Of a stretch of DNA of 6,376 bases, positions 1 to 6,315 are shown in pieces (position 1 is the stretch's first letter; each line of letters starts with the position of its first letter). Position numbers and translations under genes: made by a program. The stretch covers positions 1 to 6,376 of the forward strand of contig CATLGN010000104.1 in the NCBI GenBank assembly GCA_949935685.1, given 5' to 3'. The notes beneath the pieces were generated by a model. That model was not told the DNA's origin. It did no database searches and saw only the letters and a list, made by a program, of their open reading frames with translations. This DNA comes from an uncultured Lachnospiraceae bacterium. GTDB lineage: Bacteria > Bacillota > Clostridia > Lachnospirales > Lachnospiraceae.

Positions 1-403
1 AAAGATGGACGCAGATCACCGCTTTCGCCTGCGGGTACTTTTCCAGCGCGCGCCGCAGCGCCTGCGGGGACATATTCCAGGTGTCCGGCTCCGAATCGAC
101 AAAGACCGGCGTGCCGCCTTCATAACGCACCGGATTACAGCTTGCCGAAAATGTCAGGTCGGAACAGAGCACCACATCGCCCGGCCCGATGCCCAGAAGC
201 TTTACCGCCAAATGGATGGCCGCGGTTCCCGCGCTCAGCGCCGCCGTGTATTTCGCTCCCGTATAATCCGCGATTTCCTGCTCGAACGCATTGACATGCG
301 GCCCCACCGGCGCAATCCAGTTTGTGTCAAAAGCCTCCTGCACATATTTCTGTTCCCACTCATGCATCGTTGGGGAAGCCAGCCAAATCTTTTTCCGTTC
401 CAT
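1..403 (-). CDS. DegT/DnrJ/EryC1/StrS family sugar aminotransferase (PglE-like), N-terminal part, truncated by window edge
   Basis: Only the first 134 codons lie in the window; the family is usually about 370-400 residues, so roughly the N-terminal third is seen. The start is MERKKIWLASP, followed by EAFDTNWIAPVGPHV (residues 24-38), the typical opening of nucleotide-sugar aminotransferases. Next come SAGTAAIHLA (57-66), the cofactor-phosphate binding region, and DLTFSASCNPV (82-92), whose Phe normally stacks on PLP. PVFVDSEPDTWNM (99-111) follows, and the visible part ends at VCVHL-type sequence that leads into the family's HLYG motif. The catalytic lysine lies outside the window. The start at 403 is set by AGGAGGAG seven bases upstream, inside the end of the dehydratase gene. 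Family knowledge: these PLP enzymes aminate 4-keto sugars. Because it directly follows a PglF-type dehydratase, I infer that it makes UDP-4-amino-4,6-dideoxy-GlcNAc from the 4-keto product in the cytoplasm. Family call is firm; the exact substrate is inferred from context. Confidence 0.93.
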   Translation of the reverse strand, partial: MERKKIWLASPTMHEWEQKYVQEAFDTNWIAPVGPHVNAFEQEIADYTGAKYTAALSAGTAAIHLAVKLLGIGPGDVVLCSDLTFSASCNPVRYEGGTPVFVDSEPDTWNMSPQALRRALEKYPQAKAVICVHL

Positions 404-407
404 ATTC

Positions 408-2291
408 TTACTCCTCCTGCCGTTTTGCCCCCGCCGTATCTGCCTGCGGCGTATAGGTGGGAACGATCTCCTGCAACAGTTCCCTTACCGTCGTTGTTTC
501 GCTTTCCACTGCCGATTTCAGATCTCTTAGCTGGACAAAGAATTTCCGCTCGTCAAACTCAATCGGTTTTCCGATATGAATCAGCTTATTCTCCGTCTCT
601 TTCATCCCTTCCTCATGCATCAGCAGTTCTTCATACAGCTTTTCACCGGGCCGCAGCCCCGTAAACTCAATACGGATGTCGTCTTCCACCTTATACCCCG
701 AAAGCCGGATCAGGTTCTTTGCCAGATCCAGTATTTTGACGGGTTCCCCCATATCCAGTACAAAAATCTCTCCGCCTTTCGCATAGGCGCCCGCCTGCAG
801 TACAAGGGAAACCGCCTCCGGTATCGTCATAAAATAACGGATAATATCGGGATGTGTCACCGTCACCGGGCCTCCCGCCTCGATCTGTTTGCGAAAGAGC
901 GGAATCACGCTGCCGTTGCTGCCGAGTACATTGCCAAACCGCACCGCGACAAACTCCGTATCATAGTATTTATTAAATGTCTGGATAATCATCTCGCAGA
1001 TCCGCTTGGTCGCTCCCATCACATTGGTCGGATTGACCGCTTTGTCCGTGGAGATCATAACGAACTTCCGCACCCCGTTCATCGCCGCTGCCTGCGCCGT
1101 CTTCCATGTGCCGAAGACATTGTTTTTCACCGCCTCGTCCGGGCTGACCTCCATCAGCGGCACATGCTTGTGCGCCGCCGCATGGTATACGATATTCGGC
1201 CGGTATGTCTCAAAAATAGCGTTCATTCTGGCCGTATTGCGCACGGAGGCGATCAACACCAGCATATCCAGATCCGGGTACCGGATCAGCAGTTCCTGTT
1301 GTATCTCATAGGCATTGTTTTCATAAATATCGACAATAATAAGCCGCCCGGGCTGATGAGAGGCGATCTGCCGGCAAAGCTCGCTCCCAATGGAGCCGCC
1401 GCCGCCGGTCACAAGCACCGTCTGATCTTTTACATAACCGAGAATGGAATCCAAGTCCACTTTGATCGGGTCGCGCCCGAGCAGATCTTCCACATCCACG
1501 TCCCGCAGCTTGCTCACATCCACTTCCCCGTTGACAAGCTGATACATGCCGGGCAGTGTCCGCAGTTTGCAGTTTGTCTGCCCCGCGATTTCCACGATCT
1601 CCCGGATCGTGCGCCGGCCTGCGGAAGGAATGGCGATGATAATTTCATCAATGCCGTACAGCGCCGCATTTTCCACGATTTTATCCCTGCCGCCCACGAC
1701 TTTGATCCCCTGGATATACCGTCCCTGTTTCTGCGGATCGTCGTCGATGATAACACGGATGCGCATCGTACTGAAATAGCTGGAATTGATCTCTTTGATA
1801 ATCGTGTTGCCCGCATCGCCGGCGCCTACGATCATTACCGCGATACTGTTATTTTTATTATGCCGCCGCCGCCGTTTCTCCCGCGCAAAGCGGTAGGCAA
1901 ACCGACTCATCATCGTTGCGCCCACAAGCAGAAACGCATTAAAGAAATAATAGCTTTTCGGCACTTCCCTGTCAAATACAAGCAGCGTCACACCCTGCAG
2001 CGCCGCGCTGGCAAACGAGGCCACAATAATATTCTGCATCTCACTGACACCCGCATACGCCCACAGACTGTGATACAGCCGGAAGCAGTAGAACAAGAGG
2101 AGCGTAAGCAGAATGCTGACCGGAAGATGTTCCCAGACGGCATTGATAAAATATCCCGGTATCTCATCCAACTGAAACTCATACCGGAGCAGCAGCGCCA
2201 AAAAATTGCAGCAGCAGACCGCTATTATGTCATAGGCAAGCAGAAACGCCCGCCGCGTCACCAGCTTATAATTCAATACCTTCTTTTTCAT
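408..2291 (-). CDS. pglF: Membrane-bound UDP-GlcNAc 4,6-dehydratase, PglF/CapD/WbpM type
   Basis: 627 residues from the chosen start. Four hydrophobic segments (about 13-35, 56-73, 87-106, 114-133) are followed by a basic stretch (REKRRRRHNK) and two Rossmann domains. The first has GAGDAG at 156-161, in a CoA-binding-like regulatory domain. The second, catalytic SDR domain has TGGGGSIGSE at 295-304, HAAAHKHVP at 370-378 and Thr415-Asp416-Lys417. The usual SDR tyrosine is replaced by Met425, four residues before Lys429, as known for C. jejuni PglF. RFGNVLGSNGSV (451-462) and LRPGEKLYEEL (546-556) are also family motifs. Known reaction: UDP-GlcNAc to UDP-2-acetamido-2,6-dideoxy-4-keto-glucose with NAD+, the first step towards bacillosamine or QuiNAc-type sugars. 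The frame is open to an ATG at 2372, but that start would overlap the ligase gene by 56 bases; the ATG at 2291 has AAGAAGGG just upstream. Substrate is inferred from the family and the adjacent aminotransferase. Confidence 0.93.
   Translation of the reverse strand: MKKKVLNYKLVTRRAFLLAYDIIAVCCCNFLALLLRYEFQLDEIPGYFINAVWEHLPVSILLTLLLFYCFRLYHSLWAYAGVSEMQNIIVASFASAALQGVTLLVFDREVPKSYYFFNAFLLVGATMMSRFAYRFAREKRRRRHNKNNSIAVMIVGAGDAGNTIIKEINSSYFSTMRIRVIIDDDPQKQGRYIQGIKVVGGRDKIVENAALYGIDEIIIAIPSAGRRTIREIVEIAGQTNCKLRTLPGMYQLVNGEVDVSKLRDVDVEDLLGRDPIKVDLDSILGYVKDQTVLVTGGGGSIGSELCRQIASHQPGRLIIVDIYENNAYEIQQELLIRYPDLDMLVLIASVRNTARMNAIFETYRPNIVYHAAAHKHVPLMEVSPDEAVKNNVFGTWKTAQAAAMNGVRKFVMISTDKAVNPTNVMGATKRICEMIIQTFNKYYDTEFVAVRFGNVLGSNGSVIPLFRKQIEAGGPVTVTHPDIIRYFMTIPEAVSLVLQAGAYAKGGEIFVLDMGEPVKILDLAKNLIRLSGYKVEDDIRIEFTGLRPGEKLYEELLMHEEGMKETENKLIHIGKPIEFDERKFFVQLRDLKSAVESETTTVRELLQEIVPTYTPQADTAGAKRQEE
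411..418 (-). promoter_or_regulatory. Ribosome binding site of the aminotransferase gene, inside the end of the dehydratase gene
   Basis: On the minus strand this reads AGGAGGAG, seven bases before the ATG at 401-403. The same bases encode the last Gln-Glu-Glu residues of the upstream dehydratase, whose TAA stop is at 408-410. The gap between the two genes is four bases, so a ribosome terminating on the first gene sits on the start signal of the second. This suggests translational coupling. Confidence 0.8.
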
Positions 2292-2296
2292 AATGT

Positions 2297-2304
2297 CCCT
2301 TCTT
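2297..2304 (-). promoter_or_regulatory. Ribosome binding site that fixes the dehydratase start
   Basis: On the minus strand this reads AAGAAGGG, five bases before the ATG at 2289-2291, in the 25-base gap after the ligase stop codon at 2317-2319. It decides for the MKKKVLNYK start rather than the in-frame ATG 27 codons upstream, whose extra residues (many charged, no family match) would overlap the previous gene. Confidence 0.75.
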
Positions 2305-2316
2305 ATTTTATGCCTT

Positions 2317-4212
2317 TCAGACAGAAATGGTTCCTGAAGCGTCAGAACATTTTTCCGCCGGAGCGGCCACAAGCGGCGTCAGCGCAACGAGAAATGCAAA
2401 TCCAATCGGAATACTGGGATGAAAGATCCATTCCGTTACGCCGGCAAGCAAAAACGCGATTGTCACAACAAGCGGAAATATGGCAAAATCTGTCTGCCTG
2501 CAGTTCTTCTTATAATACAGGATACTCTGCGCCACGCCAAGCACAACCGTAAAAATAAATACAATTCCCGTCGGTATCCCATGATCGTGCGCTACCTGCA
2601 TATAAGAATTATGGGCATGATACAGCGTTATATTCGCATCGACATCCTCCACCAGCATGGAATCATGCCCGGTCAGGTTCAGATTATCATAATAAATACC
2701 GAAAATCTCAAACCGGCCGTTGGAGACATCATCCTCGTCGGGATTATGGAAGGTATAATCTTTCACCGTATAGATCTGTCCGTCCCGCTCCACCGTATCG
2801 ACAATATTATCGTCAAATATAATTTCCCCGTCCTCACCCTCCGTGCGATCCCCGGGTCCGCTGACCGCACCCGTAATCTCCGTCAGATTGATCTCAATGC
2901 CGAGCCATTTTTCCAGAAAGGTCTCGCCGAGCTGCGCGATATTCATATATTTGCTGGAATCCATGCGCTCCTTTTTTTCGATGCGGTCGCTGAACCATTC
3001 CGCTCCCGTAATCCATACGGGGCGTCCTACCACGGCAGGGCCGCAGCGCATCAGTGTATACACAACCGGAAAGACAAGCACTACCGGGCTGACCGCCAGG
3101 AAAATCTTGCACAGTATGCCCTTCAGACTGTCCCGGTAAAAGAAAATTTCCGCAGTCAAAAAGGCAGCGGCGGAAAGCGCGGCCACGGCGAGCGCCGCCG
3201 TCCGGGACAATGTCATCAGCAGATAGGCGCTGACCGCGCCCAGCGTAATCCATTCAAAATAGATTTTACGAAACGGAATCTTTCCTTTTTCCCGCATCTT
3301 TGCCAGAATCGCACTGATCGTGCAGGCAAAGACAAGCATCCAGAACAGGCCGGCCGTCGCCACCGAGGAGAACCAGCCCGGATAGCGGACAAACTCAAAA
3401 CTGTAATACGGGCGAAACAGCGCTGCGCTTCCCAGCATCAGCCAGAACGCCAGAATACAGCCGTAACAGAAATTTTTCAGAAAGCGATTGATGCCCGCCG
3501 CATCAAAACGATACAGATATAATGTTGTGAACGGAATCACAATCGAAAACGGCCATGTCCGCGTATTGCGAAAAATAACGATCAGCGCAAAAAACAAAAA
3601 GACCAGCCAGCCATACGCATAATAGTGGGTGCGGATTTCCCGTCTTCGCACCCGGCCCCAGAACACGCCGAGCAGTTCGACGTAAATCCATACGGTCATC
3701 CCGCTGAGCACATACATAACCGTCTCTTTCGCGTCTCTGCCCTTCCAGAATGTACCGCCGAGAAACAGCAGGGCGGCCGCAGCCTGTCCGTATCCAATCC
3801 AGCGCCAGTTGCGCTCCTGTGCACGGTACATGCACAAAAGCGCAATTCCGAACGCCGTATTCATAATCCTTGTGGCAACGGAATGTCCGTATTCGCTGCC
3901 GGAATTATAATAATACAGCGTCATCAGACAGATACAGGCAAAGCAGCAAATCTGCACCATATCGATCTGCACATTGGTATCCCGGAGTTTTCGCAGCAGC
4001 GCCAGAAAAGAAACCTGCCGTATCCAACAGCTTCCCAGACCGGCAAACAGCAGACTTGCCAGTGTATACATACCCCGGTCCCATACCGTCCCGCCAAACA
4101 CACCAAATACGACAGACGCACAGAAAAACCCCGCAGCCACCGTCCACACCGCCAACTGCAGCGCAGCCTTTATTTTCTTTTCTCTGTTATCCTCAACCGG
4201 CATACGGCTCAT
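2317..4212 (-). CDS. O-antigen ligase / Wzy polymerase superfamily membrane protein (WaaL-like)
   Basis: 631 residues, mostly hydrophobic helices: about ten or more segments between residues 15 and 390, then a soluble loop of about 140 residues (391-530), then helices near 549-566 and 578-612. TLSRTAALAV (334-343) resembles the conserved arginine region of Wzy_C proteins, and SNGRFEIFGI (497-506) the region before the catalytic loop. YHAHNSYMQVAHDHGIPTG (531-549) fits the published WaaL pattern H-[NSQ]-x9-G-x-x-[GTY], with His534, Asn535, Gly545 and Thr548. Known members join lipid-linked glycans outside the membrane, as polymerase, lipid A ligase or protein O-oligosaccharyltransferase; the sequence does not say which. 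The start at 4212 overlaps the previous gene by 20 bases and has AGGA six bases upstream; an ATG three codons later (4203) is a weaker alternative. Residues 450-496 form an unusually acidic stretch. Superfamily call is strong; the acceptor is unknown. Confidence 0.88.
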   Translation of the reverse strand: MSRMPVEDNREKKIKAALQLAVWTVAAGFFCASVVFGVFGGTVWDRGMYTLASLLFAGLGSCWIRQVSFLALLRKLRDTNVQIDMVQICCFACICLMTLYYYNSGSEYGHSVATRIMNTAFGIALLCMYRAQERNWRWIGYGQAAAALLFLGGTFWKGRDAKETVMYVLSGMTVWIYVELLGVFWGRVRRREIRTHYYAYGWLVFLFFALIVIFRNTRTWPFSIVIPFTTLYLYRFDAAGINRFLKNFCYGCILAFWLMLGSAALFRPYYSFEFVRYPGWFSSVATAGLFWMLVFACTISAILAKMREKGKIPFRKIYFEWITLGAVSAYLLMTLSRTAALAVAALSAAAFLTAEIFFYRDSLKGILCKIFLAVSPVVLVFPVVYTLMRCGPAVVGRPVWITGAEWFSDRIEKKERMDSSKYMNIAQLGETFLEKWLGIEINLTEITGAVSGPGDRTEGEDGEIIFDDNIVDTVERDGQIYTVKDYTFHNPDEDDVSNGRFEIFGIYYDNLNLTGHDSMLVEDVDANITLYHAHNSYMQVAHDHGIPTGIVFIFTVVLGVAQSILYYKKNCRQTDFAIFPLVVTIAFLLAGVTEWIFHPSIPIGFAFLVALTPLVAAPAEKCSDASGTISV

Positions 4213-4849
4213 GTTCTTTCCTGTCCTTCTTTTTTCCTGTCAGACTGATCACCGCGGCGCCCGCCAGCAGAATCAGGCTGTCGTAAAATAAAATCTGCAC
4301 CGGATGCAGGGGTTTTTGGTAAGTAAAACGAATATTGGCGCTCGCATCGTCAATCACGGTCGGTCCGTAATAAAAATGCAGATTCTCCGCCGGTCCGTTT
4401 CCGGAAAGGGAGCGATAATGCACAACCGGCGCCGCTTCCCCGTAATCCTTGCACAGGATACCCACATAATAACGGCTGCCGGCCCGCAATTTCAGATCCA
4501 CCGGAATATCCGTCAGTTCCCCGTCCCGCATCTCGCTGATGTCGTATGGGACGACGGCAAATTCCTGCAGGTTTTCGTCATAAAAATGCAGATATAATGT
4601 CCCCTGACCGGCTCTCCCGTCCAGCTTCCCGATGTCTACGCCAAGCGACCTGATCCTGTCATACCGGGGTACAAACTCCTGAATGGCCGCCACTTCACCG
4701 ACCGGTCCGGTATCCATACTGTAATCCGCCGCCGTCCGGGAAATCTCCTCGTCTTTTATCACCCCGCCGGGAAAGATCAGGAGCCACCCTGCTGCCACGG
4801 CAAGCGCCGTCAGCACTGCCGGAAGCGATTGTCTTGTTATCCATGTCAT
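4193..4849 (-). CDS. Uncharacterised membrane-anchored protein with extracytoplasmic beta-rich domain
   Basis: 218 residues; I do not recognise a named family. A hydrophobic helix at about 8-27 acts as a signal anchor, and a second at about 183-204 is followed by a basic tail (TGKKKDRKEHE). The 150 residues between them should lie outside the membrane, since the tail after helix two is positively charged and therefore cytoplasmic. That domain has alternating hydrophobic strands: IQEFVPRYDRIRSLGVDIG (56-74), GTLYLHFYDENLQEF (83-97), IPVDLKLRAGSRYYVGI (115-131). The pattern resembles jelly-roll or carbohydrate-binding-like domains in membrane glycosyltransferases, but that is a pattern impression only. 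The start at 4849 has AAGGAA seven bases upstream and follows the GT39 gene after 26 bases. The gene overlaps the ligase/polymerase gene by 20 bases, suggesting coupled synthesis and possibly a shared complex. No catalytic motif is visible. Confidence 0.8.
   Translation of the reverse strand: MTWITRQSLPAVLTALAVAAGWLLIFPGGVIKDEEISRTAADYSMDTGPVGEVAAIQEFVPRYDRIRSLGVDIGKLDGRAGQGTLYLHFYDENLQEFAVVPYDISEMRDGELTDIPVDLKLRAGSRYYVGILCKDYGEAAPVVHYRSLSGNGPAENLHFYYGPTVIDDASANIRFTYQKPLHPVQILFYDSLILLAGAAVISLTGKKKDRKEHEPYAG
4219..4222 (-). promoter_or_regulatory. Ribosome binding site of the ligase/polymerase gene
   Basis: On the minus strand AGGA lies six bases before the ATG at 4210-4212, with a second purine-rich block (AGAAGG, 4225-4230) further upstream. 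Both lie inside the 3' end of the upstream 218-codon gene, whose stop is at 4193-4195. The site favours the 4212 start over the ATG at 4203, which would need a 15-base spacing. Confidence 0.55.
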
Positions 4850-4856
4850 ACGCTGA

Positions 4857-4862
4857 TTCCTT
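4857..4862 (-). promoter_or_regulatory. Ribosome binding site of the 218-residue unknown gene
   Basis: On the minus strand AAGGAA lies seven bases before the ATG at 4847-4849, in the 26-base gap after the GT39 stop. It picks this start over a nearby out-of-frame ATG (4842-4844) and supports the gene as real despite the lack of a recognised family. Confidence 0.6.
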
Positions 4863-4875
4863 ACATTTGTCCCGA

Positions 4876-6315
4876 TCAGTCAGCCGCCGGCGTATCCGGC
4901 AGCCTTGTGATCGCATAGATTTTAAAGTCATTGTGCTCGATGCCGTAGTTTCCCATAAACTGCCGCTGCCATCCGTGCTCTGCCAGATACGCGTCCGTCG
5001 GCGTCGGCCAGTAGATCGTGTCCAGCAGCCAGATCGTTTCATAGGGACAGTTGTCCAGATCCGTCCCCTGCCAGAGCATTTTCTCCTCATCGCTCCAATA
5101 ATAGTCATATACGAACTTATAGCTCTCATAGTTATAAGCGATTATGTCCCGTTCCCCGACATGGCTCTCCAGAAACGCCTCCGTCTCCGCCGTATGCGTC
5201 CACTCATATTCCCGATAGACGGACTGCTTATAATCCACTAGTCCCGCGCAAAACAGAAAAACAAGCAGCGCAATATATACCGGCCGCGGCGCATACCGGC
5301 ACAGCGTCACGGCCAGAAATACGGCCACAAGCCCCATGCACGGCAGCAGATACCGCACGATAAAGACCGGGCGGAGCAGATTGGACGCCACAATACCGGT
5401 CACGGCCGTCAGAACGGGCGTCAGCAGGCAGAGCAGGGCAAACGTCCCTTCTTTCCGTTCCCCGCACACGATCATCCGCACCGCCGCGGCGACGCCAAAC
5501 GCCAGCAGCACAAGCCAGACGGCCGTCGTCCCCGGAATGTCCATATCAAATAAAAACGGGAAAAATTCTTTCACCGTCTCTCCTGTAATCTCGGCAATCC
5601 AGTAATTTTTTGATACCCCTTTTATCTGCAGGCGCATATACGGAATCCATGGGGCAAACAAAAGCAGCGAGACGCAGACCGACAACAGCCACTGCAACAG
5701 CCCCTTCCGCCTTCTGCCGGCCGGCACCGGCGCAAAAGCCAGCGCCAGAAACAGAAAGCCATAGATCAAAATCGCCGAGACAAACGCAAAATAGTGGGTA
5801 TATGCCGCCGCCGCAGAAGTCAGGACAATGCCGGCAAAATACCGCCATTTCCGCTCCAGATACGCCTCATAAGCCCACAATCCCATAAACGTGATAAAAA
5901 ATATGGCCCAGGAATACATCCTGACCTGCACCGCATATTCCATCGTACACGGAATCACACCGAGCAGAAAGTCAAAGGCCAGCGCCGCATGAAACCCAAA
6001 CCGCTTCCAAATGACGGCCGCTCCCCATGTCATACAGAGCAGCATGGGAATGATCGACACGATTTTCAGCGAAAGCAGGCTGCTGCCGAATACAAGCACA
6101 AAGCATTTTGCGATCAGATAATACAGCGGGGGATGCACATCGGAGGCTGTCCCATGGATAATGCCCGCGAAATCCGCATGCAGCAGTTCGATCGTAAACG
6201 CTTCATCGGTCCATATATTATTGTTAAAGCAAAGTGACAGATAACAGATCAGAAAGAGCAGCGCGGCCGCCGCCAACAGTCCGGTCTTCTGTCCGAGGGT
6301 CAGTTTACGATTCAT
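4876..6315 (-). CDS. Glycosyltransferase family 39/PMT-like (ArnT-type, GT-C fold) integral membrane protein
   Basis: 479 residues with a first helix at about 12-29, an outside loop with IWTDEAFT (34-41), where the Asp-Glu pair is the expected GT-C catalytic/metal site, and SDVHPPLYY (58-66), a hallmark of this family. EYAVQVRMYSW (126-136) and PVFIVRYLLP (316-325) are further family-typical segments. About ten helices run to residue 360, then a soluble C-terminal region (365-479) rich in Tyr, Trp and acidic residues. Known members take a sugar from a polyprenyl phosphate and transfer it outside the membrane; donor sugar and acceptor cannot be read here. The ATG at 6315 has GGAAGGAAGA upstream and overlaps the preceding gene by 11 bases. 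That gene looks like a polyprenyl-phosphate glycosyltransferase, a plausible donor supplier. The next gene follows after 26 bases. Family call is strong, specificity unknown. Confidence 0.88.
   Translation of the reverse strand: MNRKLTLGQKTGLLAAAALLFLICYLSLCFNNNIWTDEAFTIELLHADFAGIIHGTASDVHPPLYYLIAKCFVLVFGSSLLSLKIVSIIPMLLCMTWGAAVIWKRFGFHAALAFDFLLGVIPCTMEYAVQVRMYSWAIFFITFMGLWAYEAYLERKWRYFAGIVLTSAAAAYTHYFAFVSAILIYGFLFLALAFAPVPAGRRRKGLLQWLLSVCVSLLLFAPWIPYMRLQIKGVSKNYWIAEITGETVKEFFPFLFDMDIPGTTAVWLVLLAFGVAAAVRMIVCGERKEGTFALLCLLTPVLTAVTGIVASNLLRPVFIVRYLLPCMGLVAVFLAVTLCRYAPRPVYIALLVFLFCAGLVDYKQSVYREYEWTHTAETEAFLESHVGERDIIAYNYESYKFVYDYYWSDEEKMLWQGTDLDNCPYETIWLLDTIYWPTPTDAYLAEHGWQRQFMGNYGIEHNDFKIYAITRLPDTPAAD

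Noticed and set aside
5..664. A 219-codon open frame on the plus strand across the dehydratase/aminotransferase junction
   Set aside because: Its translation is Arg/Pro/Ser-rich and without motifs, and both genes beneath it on the minus strand are well supported.
1860..1876. A short GCC/GGC triplet run that looks like a microsatellite
   Set aside because: It encodes four arginines of the positive cytoplasmic stretch after the fourth dehydratase helix, which is expected topology; a similar run near 1397-1410 encodes the glycines of the nucleotide-binding loop.
2292..2316. Possible promoter or terminator in the gap between ligase and dehydratase genes
   Set aside because: At 25 bases, filled by the ribosome binding site, it has no room for a promoter and no hairpin with T-run.
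2292..2372. A 27-residue N-terminal extension of the dehydratase from an ATG at 2372
   Set aside because: It would overlap the ligase gene by 56 bases and adds a charged stretch without family match, whereas the ATG at 2291 has a good ribosome binding site and gives a normal length.
576..2552. A 658-codon open frame on the plus strand opposite the dehydratase gene
   Set aside because: Its translation is rich in His, Arg, Gln and Pro with no domain or membrane pattern, it lies opposite a gene with clear motifs, and it runs across the gene junction. It is an antisense shadow of GC-rich codons.
2419..3522. A 367-codon open frame on the plus strand opposite the ligase-like gene
   Set aside because: Basic, low-complexity translation with no recognisable features; the opposite strand encodes membrane helices and the WaaL motif.
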